Shown here: positions 45,135 through 53,639 of the stretch, piece by piece
Layout: each line of letters begins with the position of its first letter
How positions within the stretch are numbered: the first letter of the stretch is position 1
Origin: Halobacillus sp. Marseille-P3879
GTDB lineage: Bacteria > Bacillota > Bacilli > Bacillales > Halobacillaceae
Reading direction: 5' to 3'
Length of the DNA: 64,000 nucleotides
NCBI RefSeq assembly: GCF_900240285.1
Contig: NZ_OESS01000001.1
Location: 62,001-126,000, forward strand
Position numbers and translations under genes: made by a program
Notes under the pieces: model-generated
What the model saw: the letters and a program-made list of their open reading frames with translations, nothing else
The model's database searches: none
What the model was told of the DNA's origin: nothing

Positions 45135-47048
45135 ATGTGTGGATTTATAGGTATTTTACACAACAAAGGTCAATCTGACAACGAAGATTTTGTAAAAGCG
45201 TTTGAAGCAAGCAATGAACTGATTAAGCACCGCGGGCCGGATGACGAAGGTTATTATCACGATGATCACATTTCCTTAGGATTCCGCCGGTTAAGCATTA
45301 TCGATATTGAAAGCGGACACCAGCCATTTCATTTTGAGAACGAGCGCTACTGGATGGTCTTTAACGGTGAAATTTACAACTATGTCGAGCTTCGCAAGCA
45401 ATTAATCGAAAAAGGATATACCTTTGAAACCGAATCAGACACGGAAGTCATCGCCGTCCTCTTTCAGGACAAACAAGTGGAGGCGTTTAACGACCTGCGC
45501 GGCATGTTCAGCATCTTAATCTGGGATAAGCAGGAGAAATCCCTGTACGGCGCACGCGACCCATTCGGCATCAAACCGCTCTATTACAGCGATGCGGACG
45601 GCATGCTGAGCTTTGCTTCGGAGAAAAAAAGCCTGGCCAAAAAGGGCGATGAAGTCTCCACGCTTGCGCTGCAGCACTATTTAAGCTACCAATTTGTACC
45701 CGAGCCACTGACAATGACAGACGGCGTACATAAAGTAGAACCCGGGCACTACTTTGTGAAAAAAGCGGATCAGCCGCTTGAGATGGAGCGCTATTTCCAT
45801 GCCACATTCAAGCCCGTGATCACAGAAGAGAAACGCCAGATCAAACAGATTCAAGATGTGATGTTTGACTCGGTCGGCGTGCACATGCGCAGTGACGTAC
45901 CCGTCGGCTCCTTTTTATCCGGCGGCATTGACTCCTCACTGATCGTATCGATTGCCAAGCAGTATAACCCGAATATAAAAACGTTCTCCGTCGGATTTGC
46001 CCGCGAAGGCTATTCTGAAGTAGACGTTGCCCAGGAAACCTCAAACGCGCTGAACGTAGAGAATCATTCCTACTTAATTACAGCCGAAGAATACGTAGAG
46101 AAGCTGCCGAAAATCATGTGGCACATGGATGATCCACTCGCCGATCCATCCTGTGTACCGCTTTATTTCGTCGCCCGTGAAGCCCGTAAAGACGTCACAG
46201 TTGTCCTCTCAGGGGAAGGCGCCGATGAATTATTCGGCGGCTACAACATTTACCGTGAACCGGAATCCCTAAAAGCGTTCCAGTCCATGCCGGAAATGCT
46301 GAAAAAAGCATTGAACAAAGTCGCGAATGTACTGCCTGAAGGCGTAAGAGGAAAAAGCCTGCTTGAACGAGGCACCACTCCGCTGAAGGACCGCTACATC
46401 GGCAACGCGAAAATGTTTGAAGAAACCGAAAAAGAACGCCTGCTGACACAGTATGCGAAGGAACATCCATACCAAACCGTCACCAGGAGCCTGTATCAGA
46501 ACGCTGGTGAATATGAAGCTACGCACCAAATGCAGTACGTGGACATCCACACGTGGCTGCGCGGCGACATTCTGTTGAAAGCCGATAAAATGACGATGGC
46601 CAACTCGCTTGAGCTGCGCGTCCCATTTTTAGACAAAGAAGTATTCAACGTCGCCCGCGAGCTCGACGTCAGCCGCACGATTGCTGACGGAACAACCAAA
46701 TCAATCCTGCGAAAAGCCGCCCGCGGCATCGTCCCGGATCACGTGCTCGACCGCAAGAAGCTCGGCTTCCCGGTCCCTATGCGCTACTGGCTCCGCAACG
46801 AGCTTTACGACTGGGCGAAAGGCCTGATTGAAGCAAGCGCCACCGACCATCTTGTTAGAAAAGACGTCGTCCGCGACCTGCTTGAAGCCCACGTACAGCA
46901 AAAAGGCGACTATTCCCGTAAGATCTGGACCGTGCTCATGTTCATGCTGTGGCACCAGATCTACATCGAAGGCGTCTACTCCTTTGATGAGCTTCGCAAA
47001 GAGGACGAAACCGAAAGTAAAGTCCTCGAACAGATGCAGCTCGTTTAA
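45135..47048 (+). CDS. asnB: Asparagine synthase (glutamine-hydrolysing)
   Basis: It makes asparagine from aspartate, glutamine and ATP. The 637-residue protein opens MCGFIGIL with the nucleophile C2 of the class II glutaminase domain (RGPDDEGYY, FNGEIYNY). Its C-terminal synthase domain has the PPi loop SFLSGGIDSS and VVLSGEGADELFGGY. Length matches Bacillus AsnB/AsnO. Which of the paralogues it is cannot be settled from this window. A long-stem terminator follows. Confidence 0.95.
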   Translation: MCGFIGILHNKGQSDNEDFVKAFEASNELIKHRGPDDEGYYHDDHISLGFRRLSIIDIESGHQPFHFENERYWMVFNGEIYNYVELRKQLIEKGYTFETESDTEVIAVLFQDKQVEAFNDLRGMFSILIWDKQEKSLYGARDPFGIKPLYYSDADGMLSFASEKKSLAKKGDEVSTLALQHYLSYQFVPEPLTMTDGVHKVEPGHYFVKKADQPLEMERYFHATFKPVITEEKRQIKQIQDVMFDSVGVHMRSDVPVGSFLSGGIDSSLIVSIAKQYNPNIKTFSVGFAREGYSEVDVAQETSNALNVENHSYLITAEEYVEKLPKIMWHMDDPLADPSCVPLYFVAREARKDVTVVLSGEGADELFGGYNIYREPESLKAFQSMPEMLKKALNKVANVLPEGVRGKSLLERGTTPLKDRYIGNAKMFEETEKERLLTQYAKEHPYQTVTRSLYQNAGEYEATHQMQYVDIHTWLRGDILLKADKMTMANSLELRVPFLDKEVFNVARELDVSRTIADGTTKSILRKAARGIVPDHVLDRKKLGFPVPMRYWLRNELYDWAKGLIEASATDHLVRKDVVRDLLEAHVQQKGDYSRKIWTVLMFMLWHQIYIEGVYSFDELRKEDETESKVLEQMQLV

Positions 47049-47121
47049 TTTGGTCAGCACCAGGGTCTGTGGCTGATTTATTGAAAAAATCGCCAATATA
47101 AACAGAAAAACGCTGATATTA

Positions 47122-47172
47122 AACAAAGGTCCGCTCTCTCTGGCATCAAGCTAGAGAGAGTGGACCTTTGTT
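47122..47172. terminator. Long-stem terminator after asnB
   Basis: Arms of 20 bases (47122-47141 and 47153-47172, one G-T pair) around an 11-nt loop, between convergent genes, with T-rich flanks. Confidence 0.75.
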
Positions 47173-47563
47173 ATAGTTCCAGTGTTTCCTTCAACATCTG
47201 CAGATCATTCGCTATCATCGCTGCATCCAGCATGAAATGATCCTCCGACATCTCCGGCAGCCGGAATAACGTAAACAATACCTCGCATCCCGGACCATTC
47301 GGAATCACCCGCATCGGATTAAGGATCTCCGCCCCACCACCTATCGTTACATAATGATCCAGCACCCCATATGGATTATCATCAACAAATCGAATTTTGG
47401 CCGGCCCATCCTCCGTCTCTACCATCCACTCGTCATTCCGATTCGCCACCGTCAGACAGAACGATTTCGCCCATGCCGGCAGGTTCATCGGCTCATGCAC
47501 AAAACGGTACACCTCCTGCATCGGCCTGTTGATCGTAACACTTATCGTTTTCGTCTCAAACAT
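47171..47563 (-). CDS. SRPBCC-like protein, copy A
   Basis: A 130-residue protein with the START/SRPBCC (polyketide cyclase-like) layout. It opens FETKTISVTINRPMQEVYRF (strand then helix), has PMNLPAWAKSF, then strands DNPYGVLDHYV, and ends in a long helix DAAMIANDLQMLKETLE. The ATG at 47563 has GGAG 9 bases upstream. The protein at 48472-48873 is a clear paralogue. Ligand unknown. Confidence 0.8.
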   Translation of the reverse strand: MFETKTISVTINRPMQEVYRFVHEPMNLPAWAKSFCLTVANRNDEWMVETEDGPAKIRFVDDNPYGVLDHYVTIGGGAEILNPMRVIPNGPGCEVLFTLFRLPEMSEDHFMLDAAMIANDLQMLKETLEL

Positions 47564-47754
47564 AGTCAGCAACTCCTTCACCTATCCATACCCTGTTTTG
47601 AGAAGAAAATATCCTGAATTATTGTTCTTTCTGGCAGCGAAATTCCGGGTATTCAAATTACAAATAATGTCACAACATGACTGTCAGTCGTATTCTGACA
47701 ATAAATGGGAACAAGAGAGACAGATCTCCTTATCACTCTGGTGATTTTTTCCAA

Positions 47755-47779
47755 CAAAAAAGCCAGCTTTATAGCTGAC
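47755..47779 (-). terminator. Terminator of the lipoprotein at 47831
   Basis: On the minus strand, GTCAGC pairs with GCTGGC around a 6-nt loop, followed by six T. Confidence 0.7.
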
Positions 47780-47830
47780 CTGCGATGCATTCGATGGTAT
47801 GTACTGTTTATGGATAAGAGTTGGAATGGT

Positions 47831-48307
47831 TTAGAGTTTCTTGCTTGTAAGCTCTAAAGGAATGGTTTCTTTTTTCTCACCCCATTCAATCGTAAGTTCA
47901 AGAGAAGCATCTTCTTTTAAGTAAGCTTCAGATCCATCTGTCTCATGCAAAGCTTCAGAAGAAGATAAGATACCTAATCGTGATTGGAAATGACTCAAGG
48001 ATGCTTGTGATTCTACTATCTGTTCACCCTGGATTTCCCAACTAATCGGATAATCGTCATCATTCTTCTCTTTTTCTTCCTTATTCTCTCCAATATATTT
48101 GATCACTGGTTTTTCAAGATAATTATATTTGCCATGGGACTCTTCATTGGGAGATTGCTGAACTTCAAAGACCACTTCCCAGTTCGAGTTTTCCCCTTCA
48201 AACACAAGCTGAGCAGGAATATTTCCTTCACTACTGGTTGTTTCAGTGTCAGAACAGGCTGTAAAGAATAACGTGATCATTCCTAATAAGAGAAAAGTGT
48301 GCTTCAA
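47831..48307 (-). CDS. Small lipoprotein
   Basis: Not recognised. A 158-residue exported protein with a lipobox (FFTAC, with Cys about residue 17) and an acidic mature part. The TTG at 48307 has GGAG upstream and gives a normal lipoprotein signal peptide; the longer frame from 48340 would overlap the ribosome-binding site. It lies between the two SRPBCC paralogues. Confidence 0.65.
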   Translation of the reverse strand: MKHTFLLLGMITLFFTACSDTETTSSEGNIPAQLVFEGENSNWEVVFEVQQSPNEESHGKYNYLEKPVIKYIGENKEEKEKNDDDYPISWEIQGEQIVESQASLSHFQSRLGILSSSEALHETDGSEAYLKEDASLELTIEWGEKKETIPLELTSKKL

Positions 48308-48471
48308 TATTTTTATCACTCCAAATACGTCTAAAAGCATAACTGCTTTGAATAAACAGTTATGCTTCTATACGATCGATTTCTTTATTTAATGGTGGTA
48401 ATTTTAGCAGAGCTATCTAAAGAAATCCATGGCTCACGCAGGATAGAAACTGAAAAAGAAGACAATAAAAA

Positions 48472-48873
48472 CTAGCCTTCTATTTGTTCAACGGTCTCCT
48501 TCAGCCGCCGCAAATCATCAAGCAGCAGCGATCCATCCAGCAGGAAATCCTCCTCCGACACCTCAGGGCGGCGGAACAACGTCGCGACCACCTCAGAGCG
48601 GTCTCCATTTTCAAGCACCCGCAGCGGATGATTCATCTCCTCACCCGTCGCAAGCTTTAAGTAAAAGTCCAGCACCCCGTACGGATTATCTTCGGTGAAC
48701 CACACGCGGGCCGCTCCGTCTCCCGTTTCGACGAACCACTCATCGTTTTTATATGCGACCGACAGGCAGAAAGACTTGGCCCAGGCTGCCAGGTTCATCG
48801 GCTCGCGCACGAACCGGTAGACATCCTCTGCGTGTGCATCTATCGATATACTGACTGTTCTTGCATTCAGCAT
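48472..48873 (-). CDS. SRPBCC-like protein, copy B
   Basis: A 133-residue paralogue of copy A: it shares the N-terminal strand, PMNLAAWAKSF, DEWFVET.DG.A, DNPYGVLDFY and the final helix (LLLDDLRRLKETVE). The ATG at 48873 has GGAGGGG 5 bases upstream. The two probably arose by duplication, with a lipoprotein between them. Confidence 0.8.
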   Translation of the reverse strand: MLNARTVSISIDAHAEDVYRFVREPMNLAAWAKSFCLSVAYKNDEWFVETGDGAARVWFTEDNPYGVLDFYLKLATGEEMNHPLRVLENGDRSEVVATLFRRPEVSEEDFLLDGSLLLDDLRRLKETVEQIEG

Positions 48874-49077
48874 TTCATCCCCTCCACAAACAACAAACAT
48901 TTTCTACTTCTTTACCCCATCATCCCCTTATGGTAAAACCTCTATTCTACCCAGGAGGGAAAAAAGGACATAAAAAAGATTCCGTTCCAAAATACAATAA
49001 GGAATCCCTTTCTACAAAAGATATGATTTTCGTTATAGTGCACCCCGTTCATACAGAGTCCAAATGTCCCCCGATTG

Positions 49078-49115
49078 GAAAAAGCCTGCCCCGACTTTTG
49101 CGGGAACAGGCTTTT
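49078..49115 (-). terminator. Terminator of the lipoprotein at 49119
   Basis: On the minus strand AAAAGCCTG-TT-CCCG pairs with CGGGGCAGGCTTTTT, ending in T's. Confidence 0.85.
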
Positions 49116-49118
49116 CAC

Positions 49119-50237
49119 TTACTGATAATTGATAATCGCTGGATTAGGATCCATTTTTAAAACATCTTCAGGCTCCATGACTGGCTCATCTTTATCATAA
49201 AAGATCTTAAACCCGCCGTACTGGTTCGGTTCATCCCGCACAAATTTGCGGTAGAGCGAGTGTTTGGCGTCAGAGTTGCCCCAGCCGTCATAATTGAGGG
49301 CAACTTGAACATTGTCCGTTGGCTCAATCGCTTCTTTATTCGTCAGCGCCGCATCGGTAAACTGGTGGACAAAAACGAATTTATCCGGAAGATCGTTCTC
49401 TTCCGTCAGCTGTGAGACATACTTAACGGCTTCCTGCACTTCCGCACCATCAACCTGGCCGAGATCCTCTCCAGGGGTTTCTCCTTCCCCGACATGGAAT
49501 TCCGTATCAATCGCCAGATGAACATGAGGGTGCTTCAGCCACTTCTCAATCGATTTCACCTGATTCATAACAGAGTCCGTGCCAAGCTGAACATCCAGCA
49601 TCACAAGCGCATCATGCTCCTCCGCCAGCTCAACATACTCCTCAATATTCTCATCCGAGGTCTTACGCACATAATCCCCATCCGGACCAGGTTCACTCTG
49701 AGCCATCGTCGTAATCAGCTCAATCGTCGGAACCGCCGGACGTTCCGGATCCGCATCCGAATACGCCTGCGTCTGCTCCTTCAGTTTCTCCATATACTCA
49801 TCCGGCTCCATCGTACCCAGAATCCCCATATTCTCAGATTCCGGCGTCCCATAAAAAGCGACAAGACGATGGTCCTTCAACGGCCCGTCCGACTCATCTT
49901 CAGCCCCGGCAGACAGCGTTTCCCCAACAGGAATCGAACGCTCAGGATCGCCGCCCTGCGCCTGCGCTTCAGGCATCTGCTCCCGCTCCTCCTCAGACAA
50001 GCTTTCCTTTAAAGGCTCAGCATCCTCCGAAGGCTCTACAGGCTTAAACGGCTGCTCCGGCTCTTTACTTTCTTCCTCTTCCTTCTCATTTTCCTTTTCT
50101 TCCTTTTCACCCGGATCGCTTTCTTCTTCAGTCGAATCCTGATTCTCATCATCCGAAGAAGTCGGAGACGAATCCGTACAAGCCGCCAACAGCACCATAA
50201 GTCCAACAGCCGCTAACAGCAGCAAGAATTTTTTCAT
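49119..50237 (-). CDS. Exported lipoprotein with TIM-barrel-like domain
   Basis: A 372-residue lipoprotein with lipobox LLAAC (about 17-21). A low-complexity acidic Glu/Ser/Pro linker follows (about 25-75), then a folded part: LVAFYGTPESENMGILG, PAVPTIELITTMAQSEPGPDGDYVR, ALVMLDVQLG, HLAIDTEF and FVFVHQFT. The strand-helix periodicity suggests a beta/alpha barrel, as in glycosidase-like wall proteins, but no catalytic residues can be named. The long acidic linker is typical of halophile surface proteins. Confidence 0.75.
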   Translation of the reverse strand: MKKFLLLLAAVGLMVLLAACTDSSPTSSDDENQDSTEEESDPGEKEEKENEKEEEESKEPEQPFKPVEPSEDAEPLKESLSEEEREQMPEAQAQGGDPERSIPVGETLSAGAEDESDGPLKDHRLVAFYGTPESENMGILGTMEPDEYMEKLKEQTQAYSDADPERPAVPTIELITTMAQSEPGPDGDYVRKTSDENIEEYVELAEEHDALVMLDVQLGTDSVMNQVKSIEKWLKHPHVHLAIDTEFHVGEGETPGEDLGQVDGAEVQEAVKYVSQLTEENDLPDKFVFVHQFTDAALTNKEAIEPTDNVQVALNYDGWGNSDAKHSLYRKFVRDEPNQYGGFKIFYDKDEPVMEPEDVLKMDPNPAIINYQ

Positions 50238-50440
50238 CAACGCATACACATCCTTTTTCATAAGCAGTAAAGCTAACTATAAATAGAATATTGAGGAAGT
50301 GTATCACATTTTTTCTAAATTCAAACCCATGTAAACAAATTGATAGAAAACCTTCACAACACACTAAAAAAGCACTCAGAAAGCACCCCCTCATTCATGG
50401 TAAAATAGAACGAAGAAAAACAAGCGGGAGGACGAACCCA

Positions 50441-50920
50441 ATGAAAATAACCATCGTAACCGTCGGAAAACTAAAAGAAAAATACTTAAAACAAGGCATT
50501 GACGAATACATCAAACGCCTCACCCCTTATGCGAAAGTCGATATCGTTGAAGTCCCCGACGAAAAAGCACCCGAGAACTTAAGTGAAGCGCAAATGCTTG
50601 AAGTCAAGCAGAAGGAAGGGGAGCGGATTCTATCAAAAATCCAGCAGGATACATACGTGATTACGCTTGAAATCGAAGGCAAGCAGCTGACTTCTGAAAA
50701 ACTCGCCAAGCAGCTTGATGACCTGGCGACGTATGGGAAGAGTAAGGTGGCGTTTGTGATTGGCGGATCACTTGGCTTGAGTGACGAGGTGCTGAAGCGG
50801 AGTGATTATGGGATGTCATTCTCGAAGATGACGTTTCCTCATCAGTTGATGCGGTTGATGTTGGTGGAGCAGGTGTATCGGGCATTTAAGATTATTAGGG
50901 GGGAACCTTATCATAAGTAA
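50441..50920 (+). CDS. rlmH: 23S rRNA (pseudouridine1915-N3) methyltransferase RlmH
   Basis: A SPOUT methyltransferase of 159 residues that methylates pseudouridine 1915 of 23S rRNA. It opens [16 protein letters not shown] and has the knot-forming [39 protein letters not shown] and the final RGEPYHK. The ATG at 50441 follows CGGGAGG and gives the family start. Its last 18 bases resemble the SCC attachment core (see findings). The foreign island starts immediately after it. Confidence 0.97.
   Translation: MKITIVTVGKLKEKYLKQGIDEYIKRLTPYAKVDIVEVPDEKAPENLSEAQMLEVKQKEGERILSKIQQDTYVITLEIEGKQLTSEKLAKQLDDLATYGKSKVAFVIGGSLGLSDEVLKRSDYGMSFSKMTFPHQLMRLMLVEQVYRAFKIIRGEPYHK
50903..50920 (+). other. Candidate attachment site at the rlmH 3' end
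   Basis: GAACCTTATCATAAGTAA matches the staphylococcal SCC attB core (GAAGCATATCATAAATGA) at 14 of 18 positions and contains the palindrome CTTATCATAAG. Much of the match follows from the shared protein end (EPYHK/EAYHK), so integration here is inference. Confidence 0.35.
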
Positions 50921-51477
50921 GTACAAAGTCATCTTGAGATAAAACGTCAAACAACAATTTAATGCCCATGGCGCTTTTTTTATCTGGCGAATTATTTTCA
51001 TTGACTTTATTTTATTTATAATATTATGAAAAAATTCTTTTGTTTTTCAGGGTTTATTTTCGATATCACCTCTGAAATCGCGTTTAATTTTGTGCAAAAC
51101 TTTTGAACTAGAATATGGACTTTTTTGAACTATAAAGTACGGGAGTTTTAGCTTCTGGTTTGGCTACTGAAATAACTATTTCTGGCGAACTAGTATATTC
51201 AGATTTCGATAAGACAAAATCTTTTCTTCTTATAATAGAATTTATTTTATCGTTTGTTTATGTATCGTTATATTTAAAGAAAAAGTAAACAAACTAATAG
51301 ATATTAATAAACAATTTATTTGAAAGAGGACAACTAAAAATATAAAAAGCGATATTGATGAAATAAAATCTAAGTTAAATAATGAGAATAATCAGCTGAC
51401 CAATATTTGTGATTTAACTGAAATAAATTATCGATTCAATCGTAGAAATTATAATTTTCTGATTATAGATAAAGTTT

Positions 51478-51503
51478 AAAGGGCGAGTAAATCGCTCTTT
51501 TTT
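51478..51503 (+). terminator. Terminator in the decayed region
   Basis: AGGGCGA (51480-51486) pairs with TCGCTCT (51492-51498), then T's. It sits right behind the coiled-coil remnant. Confidence 0.75.
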
Positions 51504-51585
51504 ATTTCTTGGCTCTAAAATATTTCTTATTGTATTAAAAACGTACAGTTAAAAAAAATGATGTAAAAGTTACGAAGAGGTGGTA

Positions 51586-52057
51586 GTGTCTACAGGCTAT
51601 AACCTTGCTCCAATTATGACAGAACTGACTTTTCCTGACGTTTCTTTAGCTTATATGCATGTACAAAAAGGCTCAAAGTCAATTAACTTAATTCAAGTGG
51701 TTCACAAATATCATAGGTGGATCTTTTTCTTGTCCGAAGTGGGTTGAAAAGATGTCAGTGGTGGCTACCAACCATGTCTCTCTAAAGTGTTAGTATATAA
51801 ATTAGAAAGAATAAGTAGAAGAACAAAACATTTGATTGAAATGTCATACCTATTTGCTTAGAAAGAAGTAGCCTTATCGTTACAAAACCAATTTGATACA
51901 GTACCACGATGGGTAGATTCTTCTTTTGTACAAGGGCAAGTATAGTGGAACTTAAAAGATGTATACCAGAGAAAAAAACAAAGCGGGACTTGAATCAACA
52001 AGAGCAAGAAGTCATAAAAGTGGAAGAGCAAAGAAAGATAAAAAGGAAATGGTTTAG
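51586..52057 (+). pseudogene. Serine site-specific recombinase (resolvase/invertase) pseudogene
   Basis: Reading three frames in turn restores a small serine recombinase. Frame 1 gives VSTGYNLAPIMTEL (the VST-G catalytic-serine motif), then VLVYKLERISRRTKHLIEM, the family's KLDRLGRSTKHLI helix, then SLQNQFDTVP. Stops interrupt it at 51745 and 51859. Frame 2 gives MGRFFF (51909). Frame 3 gives REKNKAGLESTRARSHKSGRAKK (from 51968), the family's RERTKAGLESARARGRKGGRPKK, ending at TAG 52055-52057. The terminator follows at once. It is thus dead, but marks a past mobile element. Confidence 0.85.
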
Positions 52058-52083
52058 ACACTCATTATTTAAGATGAGTGTCT
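52056..52083 (+). terminator. Terminator of the recombinase pseudogene
   Basis: AGACACTCAT (52056-52065) pairs perfectly with ATGAGTGTCT (52074-52083), with TCTTCTT behind. Confidence 0.75.
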
Positions 52084-52118
52084 TCTTCTATTGGGGGCGC
52101 ACGACAACAAAAGCTAAA

Positions 52119-52310
52119 TTAATTTGTAAAGAATACTACCACAGGTGCGAAAACAAAAAACAAAAATGCAAAAAATACCATACCATATGTCACTTCAATA
52201 TTCATGATATCTTGAATTAAACTTTTCTTCATTTCCTTCACTTCTTGGACAAGATTTTTTTTCTTTTTACATTGACGTCTGGTTATTTGATGTGGGTTTT
52301 CCATTAACAT
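52119..52310 (-). CDS. Possible small membrane protein
   Basis: A 63-residue protein, not recognised, with a basic N-terminal half and one transmembrane helix (about 42-61, YGMVFFAFLFFVFAPVVVFF). The ATG has AGGAG at 4 bases. In a decayed region, so it may not be expressed. Confidence 0.35.
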   Translation of the reverse strand: MLMENPHQITRRQCKKKKNLVQEVKEMKKSLIQDIMNIEVTYGMVFFAFLFFVFAPVVVFFTN

Positions 52311-52890
52311 ATTTCTCCTCTCTATTAGTGGGATTTTTATATCATTACCAAGGATAATTCCTAATTATACATTATTTTCATTTGAAAGTACCATTTAAGA
52401 TTAAATAAATGGTAATGATGACCTACTCGACATGGCACAGCTGAAGAAAGGAGCTCTTGGTACATCCCCACAACGTCCTGAAACCTTATGGCTCCTCCCC
52501 GAAGCATCGACACTCGTCTCCAAACCTCAGTATTCACTTCTTTCAACATCTCCTCTAGAAACACAGGGAATGAGGTATTTTTGAGGTGACTTTCATAAAA
52601 GGTATGGGATGGAAGCGGCTTACGAAGTGATGTGGTCTAATCAAGTGGGCATAAACTGTGCTTTTGGTATGTGTGATTATTCCTAAACTATACAATTGGT
52701 GATGCTATAGTAGGTAAGTAAACGGCAAATGACCTAACTTTTTGATTATGGTCTTTACCTAGGTTTGCTTGTTTTAGAAGTTAAAGATTATATCTTACTC
52801 ACCGCCTTAATCACGATGAATATATGATTAATAGCAGTACTAATAAGCTAGTAACAGTAATATCTCCTTTAAAACAATCAAGGGATTAAC

Positions 52891-53220
52891 ATGTTTCATA
52901 TTCATGATTTGCTTAAGAAAGACGGAAAGCTAATTAATCAAGAAGGGAAATATCTAGGTAAGTTAAAATTCCCATGTGGTTTTGGAACTGTACTTACACA
53001 TCTTAGCCAGAAGCAATGAATAAAAGTGCCTGCCCCCTATCTGTTAAAGCGATAAAGCGGTGGGGTAAGGGCCTTTAAAGGTAAGCCGTACACCAAAATA
53101 GGGCACTTACGGTCTGATAGGGGCGTTCCTCTCACCACGCAAGTCGTCTCTGTCAAACATAAAAAGACGTCGTTTATCCTTAATGGACAAACAACAGCTT
53201 ATTCAAAGGGGTGGGGATGA
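52891..53220 (+). pseudogene. Interrupted reading frame of unknown family
   Basis: One frame with codon-like content runs from ATG 52891 to TGA 53218, broken by stops at 53017 and 53053. Readable parts are MFHIHDLLKKDGKLINQEGKY, then FKGKPYTKIGHLRSDRGVPL, then VKHKKTSFILNGQTTAY. No family recognised. Two stops in one frame with sensible sequence on both sides suggest decay. Confidence 0.4.
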
Positions 53221-53363
53221 AACGGAAGGGTACCCCTCTTGTTATATAAATGCAGGTACCTAGAGAATTTATATACTATTTTTTCCTTTTCTATTGTGTT
53301 ACTTCAGTACTATCTATAAAATAAAAAATAAGTATAAAAAAAGTAAGAGTAGGTGACTTCAAC

Positions 53364-53609
53364 GTGGAAGTTAAACTGTTTCAAAGAACACAAAGGGATT
53401 TAGCGGCGTCTATTAATCTAGTAATCGATAAATACTGGGAAGATTCTATTAGTGAAGAAGACATGGTTAAGTTGATTAATAAATTGTACATAAATAATGA
53501 AGAGAAATTTAAGAGAAATGGAAATTACACAACAGTACTTCGTCAACAGTGTGGGAAAAGAAGGTTATCTGTTGTCAGTAAAGTCCTTCAACCAAAAGAA
53601 GTATCGTAA
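53364..53609 (+). CDS. TIGR04540-like small protein
   Basis: An 81-residue, helical, charged protein resembling the TIGR04540 family: INLVIDKYWEDSISEEDMVKLINKLYINNEEKFKRNGNYTTVLRQQCGKRRLSVVSKVL, with its WED.ISEE, NG.YTTV and GKRR elements. The GTG start follows AGTAGGTGA. It lies 30 bases before the helicase gene in the same direction and is probably the first gene of the defence operon. Its function is unknown; a regulatory or DNA-binding role is possible. Confidence 0.65.
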   Translation: MEVKLFQRTQRDLAASINLVIDKYWEDSISEEDMVKLINKLYINNEEKFKRNGNYTTVLRQQCGKRRLSVVSKVLQPKEVS

Positions 53610-53639
53610 GGGAAACTAATGGCTTAGGAGTTGTAGAAA

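Larger units (their letters stand above)
50921..53363. other. Decayed AT-rich left end of the island
   Basis: No intact large gene. It holds remnants of a membrane protein around 51138-51290 (reads SGELVYSDF then a hydrophobic helix and KKK-stop). A coiled-coil tail ends at 51479, followed by a terminator (51478-51503). The serine-recombinase pseudogene (51586-52057), a small membrane protein on the minus strand, an unassigned minus-strand open frame around 52361-52620 and a stop-interrupted frame at 52891-53220 follow. Confidence 0.7.

Noticed and set aside
50291-50440. 50 extra codons before rlmH
   Set aside because: RlmH normally starts MKI.I..VGKLK, which is the ATG at 50441 with CGGGAGG upstream; the extension covers the promoter region.
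51909-52220. An open frame of 103 codons beginning MGRFFF
   Set aside because: It is the middle part of the serine-recombinase pseudogene in one of three frames, and then runs out of the family sequence past the terminator; not an independent gene.
52361-52620. Minus-strand frame reading LEEMLKEVNTEVWRRVSML
   Set aside because: Open for about 90 codons with no stop, but no clear start or recognised family; kept only in the description of the decayed region.
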